Shown here: one piece after another, positions 8,887 to 16,583 of the stretch
Position numbering within the stretch: position 1 is the stretch's first letter
Layout: the number at the start of each line of letters is the position of its first letter
Origin: Maribellus maritimus
Lineage (GTDB): Bacteria > Bacteroidota > Bacteroidia > Bacteroidales > Prolixibacteraceae
Assembly (NCBI RefSeq): GCF_022267315.1
Contig: NZ_JAIKLE010000038.1
Coordinates: 1 to 63,097, forward strand
Length of the DNA: 63,097 bases
Direction of reading: 5' to 3'
Position numbers and translations under genes: made by a program
The notes under the pieces: generated by a model
Databases searched by the model: none
What the model was told of the DNA's origin: nothing
The model's input: only the letters and a program-made list of their open reading frames with translations

Positions 8887-9210
8887 ATGTATGGACCATT
8901 GAGCAGTTCTAAGAAATCGAAAGTCAGTATTTTTATCCAATTGAAATTAAATGAATTCAAACAAAAAATTTCCATAGTAGGCGACGTTCGGGGAATTGGA
9001 TTTTTTTGTGGGATTGAATTGGTAAAAAACCGGGCAACAAAAGAAAAAGCAACAGAAGAAGCTGAAAAGATTATGTATGATTGTTATTACAACGGTTTGA
9101 GCTTTAATGTATCTCAAGGGAATCTGCTTACTCTGGCCCCGACTCTGACAATGTCGAAGGAAGAAATGCAACATGCCTTTCTTATCCTGGAAAACGCCTT
9201 CCAAAAATAA
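8887..9210 (+). pseudogene. Class III aminotransferase, C-terminal fragment
   Basis: About 107 codons match the C-terminal domain of PLP-dependent class III aminotransferases: VGDVRGIGFFCGIELVKNRATKE, then YNGLSFNVSQGNLLTLAPTLTMSKEEMQHAF. The PLP-lysine domain is absent, so the product cannot be an active aminotransferase. It lies between modD and another remnant in a decayed zone. Confidence 0.75.
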
Positions 9211-9289
9211 CATAATATGTAATTAGTTAAAGCTCTTTTCATTTAAGCGGCTGATTTCGTCTTTTATATCTGCCTTAATCTTTGTGTTC

Positions 9290-9599
9290 ATTAAATCTTT
9301 CCGGTTGTCCTTTCGTACTTATTCGTCGATTGTTGTTAACTGAATCCCGCAAATCCGGGAGAGTTGTCTTTTCGAATATTTTCCGGGACAGCTGCTATTA
9401 TTTAAAAAACTTTATTATTGTCGAGTTGGCTGTTCAACGTTTGAAAAAAAGGTACTGTCAGGTTCGGAAAAAGTTTGATGATTTTTTAAAACACAAAACA
9501 GCTTATACGCCAGATGGTGGAGTAGTTTTATTTTGGAAGAATTGTTCTGAAAGGGATATTACTATACAAATGTTGGTATTTGGACAACCTGAGTTTTAG
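9290..9599 (+). pseudogene. Possible MocR/aminotransferase-like regulator fragment
   Basis: An open frame ending at 9599 contains VQRLKKRYCQVRKKFDDFL followed by TPDGGVVLFWK and FGQPEF. This order resembles the C-terminal aminotransferase-like domain of MocR/PdxR regulators or other class I aminotransferases. There is no N-terminal domain and no good start codon. I regard it as a probable remnant with weak identification. Confidence 0.3.
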
Positions 9600-9667
9600 G
9601 TAGAAAATGAAATCATACATGGTATTGTTTTTGTTAAATTAGTGCCGAAAATCAGTAATACGATCTA

Positions 9668-10477
9668 ATGTCTTATTTCTTCCTTAATATTCATTCTTTA
9701 AAAACAAAGTTTAAGATATGTGCAAACAGTATCCTCTTATTATTTTTATTAGCTGGGTGCATCAACAAAGCCAACATTTATTTTAAACGTGGTAACTGCA
9801 AGAATTCAATCAATGATTTTGAAGGTGCAATTATTGAATTCAATAAAGGGCTTGCTATAGATGACAAAAACGTTAACTGCATAGTGGGCAGAGGTATATC
9901 TAAATCAAATTTACTGGACTTCGAAGGTTCAATTGACGATTATAATCTAGCTATTAGTATAGACCCAGATTTTGGCGATGCTCATTTTTATAAAGGATTT
10001 TCAAGAATGATGATGGGTAATGATATTGAAGCTATTAAAGATTATACCTCTGCAATTGAAGCGAATCCTAATAATGCTCAATATTACTTCCGGAGAGCAA
10101 GTTCTAAATATAACTTGGAACAGTATAAAGAAGCAATTGCGGATTATAGTTTGGCGTTGTGCATAGACTCATTAAATCCCGATATATATCATGGCAGGGG
10201 GCAGGTAAAAGAAAACATATCAGAATTTAGTAGTGCACTAGCTGATTATAACAAAGCTATTGGTATTAAATCAGACCATAAATATGCATTGTATAGCAGG
10301 GCTTTTCTTTACAGCGATATTGGCTCGAAGGAAGCCTCAATTGAGGATTTTACAACTCTAATAAATTACAACGAAAGAGAAACAGATGCATACTTGGGCA
10401 GAGGGTTGAATTTTTTGCAGCTAGAAAAATATGATTTAGCTATTGCTGACTTTAAAAAATCACACCCAATGAATTAA
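9668..10477 (+). CDS. TPR-repeat lipoprotein
   Basis: A 269-residue protein with a lipoprotein signal (LLFLLAGC, Cys at about 31) followed by roughly seven tetratricopeptide repeats of 34 residues. Repeats show the TPR pattern, for example FEGAIIEFNKGLAID, YKEAIADYSLALCID and FSSALADYNKAIGIK. TPR proteins act as protein-interaction scaffolds; the partner is unknown. It ends 41 bases before the PorT-like barrel gene and probably starts the envelope operon at 9.7-12.8 kb. Confidence 0.8.
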   Translation: MSYFFLNIHSLKTKFKICANSILLLFLLAGCINKANIYFKRGNCKNSINDFEGAIIEFNKGLAIDDKNVNCIVGRGISKSNLLDFEGSIDDYNLAISIDPDFGDAHFYKGFSRMMMGNDIEAIKDYTSAIEANPNNAQYYFRRASSKYNLEQYKEAIADYSLALCIDSLNPDIYHGRGQVKENISEFSSALADYNKAIGIKSDHKYALYSRAFLYSDIGSKEASIEDFTTLINYNERETDAYLGRGLNFLQLEKYDLAIADFKKSHPMN

Positions 10478-10518
10478 AAGAAATAAAATTATCATAGAAT
10501 AGAAAGTAATTACTGATT

Positions 10519-11208
10519 ATGAAGAAACCTAATATTGTTGTTTTGATAATGTGTTTAACAACCTTCACATTATCGTCTTACGCTCAAACATTTGAAATTA
10601 AAGCAGGGGTGAACATGTCAACAATGCTTTTTGAAAATCAGGGAGGTACTTATAGTGAAAATTTTGAGTTAACACCAAGGTTCCTGTTAGGTGCAACCAC
10701 CGAACTTCCATTATCTAATTCATTTTCTTTCGAACCAGGGGTATTTTTTTCTTCAAGCGGTTATAAGATTGATTCACATTATCCTGTGCCCACTTATTCA
10801 GGAGAATACATCCCAATAAGGGAGCAGGCAATACTAAATTATATAGAAATACCCGCATCATTAAGACTCGCATCCTCGATAAAAAACATACAGCTATTTG
10901 GTAATATTGGTCCATATCTTGCAATTGGGCTATCAGGAAAAGTAAGCCGAAAAGAATATCGCATTGATGGTCAGGAAGGCGTTGTTTATGAGGGGACTAT
11001 CGATTATAGTGGGGAAATAGGGAATGATGGTCAATGGAAAAGATTTGACTATGGTTTTCAGGCAGGTATAGGTGTGGAAGTAAATAGAATTGTGGTACGG
11101 GGTAATTATAAACATGGTATTGCTAATATTGCACAAGATTCAGGCATAAAGAATAAAAACCGAGTTTTTGCAATAAGTTTAGGTTACATTTTAGGTTTAA
11201 AAAAATGA
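10519..11208 (+). CDS. PorT-like outer-membrane beta-barrel protein
   Basis: A 229-residue protein with a Sec signal (cleavage near SSYAQ, residue 22) and the layout of the Bacteroidota outer-membrane beta-barrel family: FEIKAGVNMSTM at the start, ILNYIEIPASLRL in the middle, GNIGPYLAIGL, FDYGFQAGIGVEV, and a terminal strand AISLGYILGLKK. It overlaps the next gene by four bases (ATGA at 11205-11208), so both belong to one transcript. Confidence 0.8.
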   Translation: MKKPNIVVLIMCLTTFTLSSYAQTFEIKAGVNMSTMLFENQGGTYSENFELTPRFLLGATTELPLSNSFSFEPGVFFSSSGYKIDSHYPVPTYSGEYIPIREQAILNYIEIPASLRLASSIKNIQLFGNIGPYLAIGLSGKVSRKEYRIDGQEGVVYEGTIDYSGEIGNDGQWKRFDYGFQAGIGVEVNRIVVRGNYKHGIANIAQDSGIKNKNRVFAISLGYILGLKK

Positions 11209-11927
11209 TTATAAAAAAGACACTTTTTTCATTGATAATCCTACTACTTGGATTAAATACTACGCAAGGTCAGGAACATAATATTTCGGACTATCCTGAT
11301 GGAATATACCAAACAAAAGAAGAATTCATTAATAAAACACCGTCAGAAGTAAGGGAACTAACTGTAAAAAAGATTGAGTTGGTCAATGATAGTGATTCTG
11401 TTGTACGCAGATGTTATTTTATGGACAAAGCGACTACTAAAAAAATTAAAAAGGCATTTGCCGTTTCATACCACGGAAGTTTATACTTCAGCAATTGGGC
11501 GATATTGAAAAATAAGAACAAGGAAGATAAATCGTTATCACCAGCATCTTCCATGAATGCATTTGTATTGGTTACCATGCACGGGGAGAAATATCTGTAC
11601 ACAGAAGCTGGACTAATCAATCATTGGCAATCAGGATTAAGTGCTGGTGTTGCTGGTGGTATTGGTGGTCTTGCAGGCGGTGCTTTGGGTGAAGCAATAG
11701 ATGGTTCTTTCCCGGAAACTACAGAGTTTGGAACTGGTGTAGTATGGGACGTAGACAATCAGGAGTTTAATGTATTCCGCAATTGTCCTGATTTTAACGA
11801 TTTTATTAAAGATTATGGTATAGAGAAAGTTGAGTGCGGTAAAGAGCCATTTGACTTGGAAAGAGTTAGAGAAACAATAAAATCAATCAATGAAAAAACT
11901 ATATTAAAAACCAAGGATACTAATTAA
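11205..11927 (+). CDS. Exported protein of unknown function with glycine zipper (paralog A)
   Basis: A 240-residue protein with a signal peptide (to about residue 22, TTQGQ). After it comes YPDGIYQTKEEFINKTPSE, a segment shared with the next gene. A glycine-rich stretch, SAGVAGGIGGLAGGALGEAI at about 148-167, looks like a glycine zipper able to insert in a membrane or pack helices. I do not recognise a characterised family. The four-base overlap with the upstream barrel and the adjacent paralog suggest an envelope complex. Confidence 0.7.
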   Translation: MIIKKTLFSLIILLLGLNTTQGQEHNISDYPDGIYQTKEEFINKTPSEVRELTVKKIELVNDSDSVVRRCYFMDKATTKKIKKAFAVSYHGSLYFSNWAILKNKNKEDKSLSPASSMNAFVLVTMHGEKYLYTEAGLINHWQSGLSAGVAGGIGGLAGGALGEAIDGSFPETTEFGTGVVWDVDNQEFNVFRNCPDFNDFIKDYGIEKVECGKEPFDLERVRETIKSINEKTILKTKDTN

Positions 11928-11932
11928 ACACT

Positions 11933-12568
11933 ATGAACACAAAAAAATTAAAACTAATCATCTATTTATTAGTTACGACATTCGCTTCATCTTTCGGACA
12001 GCAACAGAACTACCCCAAAGGTGCATACATGAGTTTTGATGAAATTGTAAATAAAACACCATCTCAACAATATGACTTTGATGTTGAAAGAAGAACAAAT
12101 GGAGATATTAAAATGGTAGGTGGCAACGATTATAAAATAAGTTCCGCAGATAAATCAATTAAAAAGAAGTTTATAAAAAAGGAAATGTGGGCATACTCCA
12201 ATGGTGATACCCTGTACATCAATTGTTTCCAATACAAAATTCAACCTTGGTATGCTTCAGTCATTAGCGACGGGAAATATCTTGTTGTTAGAGCTGGACT
12301 TTCTCAACTTTCGGATGAACAGAAGGAACAAATGGCTATGGCTTCCTATTTTGGTGCTATTGGTGGAGCAATTGCTGGTGCTAAAATGGCAATGATGCGA
12401 TTTCTTTATATTATTGATAAAAGTACCAATGAAATTTCCACGGTTACGCCAGAATTATTGGAGAAGTTACTTGCAGATGATAAGGAACAGTTAGCTCAAT
12501 ATAATAATGAAGAAGCAAAAGATTCAGAAGAAACTATGTTGAAGTACTTAAAACTACTTAACAAATAG
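11933..12568 (+). CDS. Exported protein of unknown function with glycine zipper (paralog B)
   Basis: A 211-residue protein, diverged tandem paralog of the gene ending five bases upstream. It has a signal peptide (ASSFGQ, residue 23), then YPKGAYMSFDEIVNKTPSQ matching the paralog's equivalent segment. It also has a shorter small-residue stretch, YFGAIGGAIAGAKMAMM. The C-terminus is charged and likely helical (EKLLADDKEQLAQYNNEEAKDSE). Function unknown; the paired arrangement suggests the two products act together. Confidence 0.7.
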   Translation: MNTKKLKLIIYLLVTTFASSFGQQQNYPKGAYMSFDEIVNKTPSQQYDFDVERRTNGDIKMVGGNDYKISSADKSIKKKFIKKEMWAYSNGDTLYINCFQYKIQPWYASVISDGKYLVVRAGLSQLSDEQKEQMAMASYFGAIGGAIAGAKMAMMRFLYIIDKSTNEISTVTPELLEKLLADDKEQLAQYNNEEAKDSEETMLKYLKLLNK

Positions 12569-12584
12569 CAATATATATATTTGT

Positions 12585-12827
12585 ATGGATTCTTGGAAAC
12601 ATAAGATTACTGTTCCTGATGGAATAAAATGTAAGATTAACGGTATTAACGTATGGGATTATGAATGGGTTTCGACAGACAAAAAGATAGTTGTAAATGA
12701 CCCATTATACCATCAAGAATACACAATGGAAGTGTATGAGATTAGAACAAGCAAGAAAATTGTAAAATTTGCTACAGGTGAATTTTCAAATGGAATTTGG
12801 GGTTTTTATACAGAATCGAAATCATAA
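12585..12827 (+). CDS. Small protein of unknown function
   Basis: An 80-residue predicted protein starting 16 bases after paralog B. It has no signal peptide, is rich in aromatic and beta-forming residues (INVWDYEWVSTDKKIVVND, YTMEVYEIRTSKKIV) and ends in GEFSNGIWGFYTESKS. It could be a small beta-sandwich protein. Close spacing puts it in the same operon; no family is recognised. Confidence 0.5.
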   Translation: MDSWKHKITVPDGIKCKINGINVWDYEWVSTDKKIVVNDPLYHQEYTMEVYEIRTSKKIVKFATGEFSNGIWGFYTESKS

Positions 12828-12983
12828 ACACTTATGAGTAAAGTAGAAAAAAGCATTTTTTTTGTCTTTTGAACCTATGGATTGGAAATCCATAAGTATT
12901 TAGTTTTCTCAATAGATTTTATTATCTAATAATGGTTAAAACCCTGCAATTTATTACAGCTATTTTAGAGACTATTTTGATAT

Positions 12984-13607
12984 TTAGAATTTGTTAAGCA
13001 TGACCCGAATCATTAGCTGTATAAATGCAACGCTTGATTCAGTCCACCTTTCATAGCCTTTAGAGGTTCTTCGCTGAACCGATACCCATGCAAATGTTTG
13101 TTCAACGCTCCATCTTTTAAGCAGTATTTTAAATTTTCCTGCTTCGTTTCTTTTTATAACCTCTAATATCCAGCCCAATTTGAGCCTTACAATCTCTTTT
13201 AATTCTCCTCTGTAGCCTTCATCTGCGAATATTTTTACAATACCATTGATATATTTGTTTTTCAATCTTACAAGTACGCATTCTGCCGCCTTGCTATCGT
13301 GTGGTGTTACAGAATGCATAACAATGGCGAGGATTAACCCAAGTGTATCTACGATAATATGTCCTTTCCTACCTTTTATCTTTTTTCCTCCATCATAACC
13401 GATGCTTCTCTGGCATACATTTGCTGTTTTTATTGACTGGCTGTTGATTATAGCAATCGTAGGAGTGGCCTGTTTCCTCTTCTTCAAGCGTACTTTTGAA
13501 ACCAGGAAATCGTGCCTTCTACCATTATGTTTCCATTGCTTAAAATAATAGTAAACTGTTTGCCAGGGGGCAAACTCTTTCAGCAACATACGCCATTGGC
13601 CGTCAGA
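12984..13607 (-). pseudogene. IS5-family transposase, N-terminally truncated
   Basis: About 205 codons of an IS427-like IS5 transposase on the minus strand. It opens with GQWRMLLKEFAPWQTVYYYF directly after a stop near 13616, so the usual first 50-60 residues are missing. Present are NSQSIKT (first catalytic region), GRKGHIIVDTLGLIL, FADEGYRGEL (second Asp) and WSVEQTFAWVSVQRR (Glu region). It is a different lineage from the copy at 6.06-6.83 kb. Terminal repeats were not found. Confidence 0.8.
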
Positions 13608-13696
13608 TCAGATATGGTAATGTAGGTGTTACAGATGGTTCACTTTTGATATATCCGCTAAAAGTTAGAGTAATCAGGATTGGTTGTAGCACGTAA
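13606..13696 (+). pseudogene. Possible C-terminal gene scrap beside the transposase
   Basis: On the plus strand, a frame of about 30 codons (RQIRYGNVGVTDGSLLIYPL, then KVRVIRIGCST) ends at TAA 13694-13696. It begins exactly where the truncated transposase breaks off, as if it were the surviving end of a gene hit by the insertion or deletion. It is short and unidentified. Confidence 0.25.
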
Positions 13697-13711
13697 ACTA
13701 AAATTTTAAGG

Positions 13712-14728
13712 TTATTTCAATCTTTTTGATGACTCGCGAATATTTAGCTTTCCACTCAAAACTACTGTATTAGGAATAGCGAGAGAATCTGATATGATTT
13801 GCTCATAGAGTAATTCTGCTGCAACTTCTCCCATATGAGTTGTGGGTTGCAAAACGCTTGTTAGCGGTGGATCAACCAGGGCGGCCATGGGAGTTTCGGA
13901 AAAACCCGCAATGGCGATATCCTGTGGAATTTTTATCCCATTTCTTTTTAGCGCTCTCATTGCTCCCAGCGCCGTTGGATCGTTTACCGCAAAAATTCCA
14001 TCGGGAAGATTTTTTATTTTTATCAAATGTTCAATAATTTGTTCACCATCTTCAATTAAAAGTCCCGTTTCAATAAATTGCTCATGTGAAATTTTAATTC
14101 CATATTTACGGTGGGCATCTTCAAAACCTTTTGCCCTGTTTTTTGCAAAATTATGTTGCATAGGTCCCGTAAGATGGATTATTTTTTTTAGTCCTTGCTG
14201 GATTAAATGTTCGGTTGCAAAAAAAGCCCATTTGTAATCATCAAAAACAACTTTTGAAACAGGTAGAGAATCATTTATGCGATTAAAGAGAACAATAGGG
14301 TAGTTTTTTTTGATTAATGCTTGAATGTACTCAATATTCTGTGATTTTTGAGATAACGATAATATGATTCCATCAACGAAATTGTTTTCCAGCGTTTTTA
14401 TATTTTCCAGTTCTGTATTACTGTCCTCGTTCGATTGCATAATTAAAGTCTGGTACCCTTTTTTCAAAAAAACATCTTGAATACCAATTATTACCTCCGG
14501 GAAAAATGGATTAATAAATTCAGGAACAACAATTCCAATGTTATATGTTTTTTGCTGAGTTAATTTGCGAGCAATGGGATTGGGTGAATACCCCATCTCA
14601 AGCGCCATTTTTAGTATTTTTTCACGTGTATCCGGGTGAATATCATATTTGTTGTTAAATGCCCTTGATACAGTTGAAATGGAACAATTCAATGCTTTGG
14701 CAACATCTTTTATGGTAACATGTTTCAT
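13712..14728 (-). CDS. LacI-family transcriptional regulator of the sulfated-glycan locus
   Basis: A 338-residue LacI/GalR regulator. The DNA-binding head is TIKDVAKALNCSISTVSRAFN, followed by a hinge region (GYSPNPIARKLTQQKTYNIGIVVP). A sugar-binding-protein-like core completes the length (DGIILSLSQ, GAMRALKRNGIKIPQDIAIAGF). It is divergent to the SSS symporter gene, with two CGGAAACGTTTCCG-like palindromes between them, and the same motif recurs near 51.1 kb. It is the only PUL-type regulator seen: there is no hybrid two-component sensor, SusR or ECF/anti-sigma pair. The effector is presumably a sugar released by the locus. Confidence 0.9.
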   Translation of the reverse strand: MKHVTIKDVAKALNCSISTVSRAFNNKYDIHPDTREKILKMALEMGYSPNPIARKLTQQKTYNIGIVVPEFINPFFPEVIIGIQDVFLKKGYQTLIMQSNEDSNTELENIKTLENNFVDGIILSLSQKSQNIEYIQALIKKNYPIVLFNRINDSLPVSKVVFDDYKWAFFATEHLIQQGLKKIIHLTGPMQHNFAKNRAKGFEDAHRKYGIKISHEQFIETGLLIEDGEQIIEHLIKIKNLPDGIFAVNDPTALGAMRALKRNGIKIPQDIAIAGFSETPMAALVDPPLTSVLQPTTHMGEVAAELLYEQIISDSLAIPNTVVLSGKLNIRESSKRLK

Positions 14729-14771
14729 GTTTTAACATCTAGCGATTAAACGCAAAAATAATAAATAAATT

Positions 14772-14828
14772 AAAACGTTTTCGGAAACGTTTCCGGAATA
14801 TAAAAACGTTTCCGAAAACGTTTCCGGA
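14772..14828. promoter_or_regulatory. LacI-type operator pair between lacI and symporter
   Basis: A perfect 14-base palindrome CGGAAACGTTTCCG lies at 14782-14795, and a near-copy CGAAAACGTTTCCG (one mismatch to dyad symmetry) at 14814-14827. At a larger scale, AACGTTTTCGGAAACGTTT (14774-14792) is repeated inverted and exact at 14804-14822. The central CG with flanking half-sites is the LacI-family operator pattern. A sequence close to the Bacteroidota -7 box, TATACTTTG, is at 14870-14878, 44 bases before the symporter start. Confidence 0.8.
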
Positions 14829-14921
14829 AATTTTAAAATAAGAAAGTTTTGAAACATAGGTGATATAGTTATACTTTGAACAACGAAAATCAGTACGATT
14901 AACATATTTGAACCGAAACTT

Positions 14922-16583
14922 ATGCATTTTATCGATTACATTGTTATTGTAATTTTCTTCATAGGGATCCTGGTAGCAGGTCTTTCCTTTTCCGGATCCG
15001 GAAAAAACATGATAAACTATTTTGCAGCCGGAGGCGCTGTTCCATGGTGGATTAGCGGGTTATCACTATTTATGAGTTTTTTTTCGGCCGGAACTTTTGT
15101 TGTCTGGGGGTCAATTGCATATACAAATGGATTGGTTGCAATAACCATCCAATGGACAATGGCAATTGCCGGTTTTATTATTGGCGTTTTTATTGCTCCA
15201 CGTTGGCATAAAGCCAAAGTTTTAACTGCAGCTGAATATATCACACAACGACTGGGAATAAAGGTTCAGAAACTTTATTCCTATTTATTTCTGTTTGTTT
15301 CACTTTTTACGACAGGTGCATTTCTTTATCCGGTTGCAAAAATTGTTGAGGTATCAACTGGCTTTCCTTTACACTGGTGTATTATTATTCTTGGATTAAT
15401 TATAATTCTTTACACAACCGCCGGGGGACTGTGGGCTGTTATAGTAACCGATGTTTTACAGTTTATCATTTTAACCACTGCTGTTCTGGTAATCGTGCCG
15501 CTTGCATTTCAAAGAGTAGATGGTATAACTGCATTTATACAGCATTCACCAAACGGTTTTTTTGATTTTTTTAGCGGAGAATATACGCTTGGATTTATCA
15601 TTGCTTTTGGCTTGTATAATTTGTTTTTTATAAGTGGAAACTGGGCATATGTACAAAGATATACTAGCGTATCCACAAAAAAAGATGCTAAGAAAGTTGG
15701 TTATCTTTTTGGTTCGCTGTATTTGATTAGCCCTGTTATTTGGATGCTTCCCCCAATGATCTACCGGGTTTTAAATCCGGGACTGACAGGATTTGGAGAT
15801 GAAGGTGCGTATCTAATGATGTGTAAGGAAGTGTTACCAATCGGAATGTTAGGATTAATTTTAGGAGCAATGATTTTTGCCACTTCTAGTTCAGTGAACA
15901 CCACACTAAATATTTCTGCTGGAGTATTCACAAATGATTTATATAAAAACATCAAGCCGAATGTAAGCAACAAACATTTAATGATAGTTGCGCGGTTTGC
16001 AACTATTGGATTTGGTTTATTAACTATTGTTGTGGCATTGCTGGTTCAGAATATGGGAGGTATCGTAGAAGTGGTTTTAAGTGTTGCAGCAATAACTGGT
16101 GGGGCTTTATACTTACCGCCGTTGTGGTCGTTATTTTCAAAGCGCCAGACAGGTAAGAGTATTCTTACGGCAACATTAACCAGTTTGCTGATAAGTGTTA
16201 TTTTCAAATTTGCTACTCCCTACCTCTTCGATTTTACACTAACCCGTACTCAGGAAATGACACTGGGTGTTATTGCACCTGTCCTTGTATTGATATTTTT
16301 TGAAGTTAAATACCATTTTACCCAAAAAGAAAATCCGGATTTCGAGAAGTATAAAAGAATAAAAGAGAAGCAGTTATTGGAATCTCATCAACAAACTAGT
16401 TCCAATTCTCAAAATAGGCACGGAAAGAATGTTATTTCGTTTGGTGTTGCGGGAACGGGAATTTTGATTGTTGGCATTGGTGCATTTGCTGCAACCGGAA
16501 GGTGGTTGGTGCTTATTGCAGGGACGCTAATAATAATAACTGGTTTAATAATGATACCCAAAAACAAAAAAACAAAAAAATGA
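14922..16583 (+). CDS. Sodium:solute symporter (SSS family), sugar transporter likely
   Basis: A 553-residue inner-membrane protein with 13-14 hydrophobic segments and SSS landmarks: AAGGAVPWWISGLSLFMSF near the start, ITAAEYITQRLG-like (LTAAEYITQRLG), YTTAGGLWAVIVTDVLQF, and GLILGAMIFATSSSVNTTLN. It is first in the plus-strand PUL run, next to the LacI operators, and overlaps FAD oxidoreductase 1 by four bases at 16580. It probably imports a monosaccharide or acid sugar produced in the periplasm. The substrate cannot be read from sequence. Confidence 0.9.
   Translation: MHFIDYIVIVIFFIGILVAGLSFSGSGKNMINYFAAGGAVPWWISGLSLFMSFFSAGTFVVWGSIAYTNGLVAITIQWTMAIAGFIIGVFIAPRWHKAKVLTAAEYITQRLGIKVQKLYSYLFLFVSLFTTGAFLYPVAKIVEVSTGFPLHWCIIILGLIIILYTTAGGLWAVIVTDVLQFIILTTAVLVIVPLAFQRVDGITAFIQHSPNGFFDFFSGEYTLGFIIAFGLYNLFFISGNWAYVQRYTSVSTKKDAKKVGYLFGSLYLISPVIWMLPPMIYRVLNPGLTGFGDEGAYLMMCKEVLPIGMLGLILGAMIFATSSSVNTTLNISAGVFTNDLYKNIKPNVSNKHLMIVARFATIGFGLLTIVVALLVQNMGGIVEVVLSVAAITGGALYLPPLWSLFSKRQTGKSILTATLTSLLISVIFKFATPYLFDFTLTRTQEMTLGVIAPVLVLIFFEVKYHFTQKENPDFEKYKRIKEKQLLESHQQTSSNSQNRHGKNVISFGVAGTGILIVGIGAFAATGRWLVLIAGTLIIITGLIMIPKNKKTKK

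Noticed and set aside
12876..12894. TATGGATT/AATCCATA hairpin after the small envelope gene as a terminator
   Set aside because: The T-run lies before, not after, the stem on the plus strand, and the minus-strand exit is A-rich, so it does not fit an intrinsic terminator in either direction.
6060..13607. The two IS5-type transposase remnants as ends of one composite transposon
   Set aside because: They are different IS5 lineages, face opposite ways and show no shared terminal repeats, so there is no support for a composite element.
16502..16579. Upstream extension of FAD oxidoreductase 1
   Set aside because: It lies inside the symporter coding sequence and adds an Asn/Lys-rich stretch absent from paralogs; the overlapping ATG at 16580 is typical of coupled genes.
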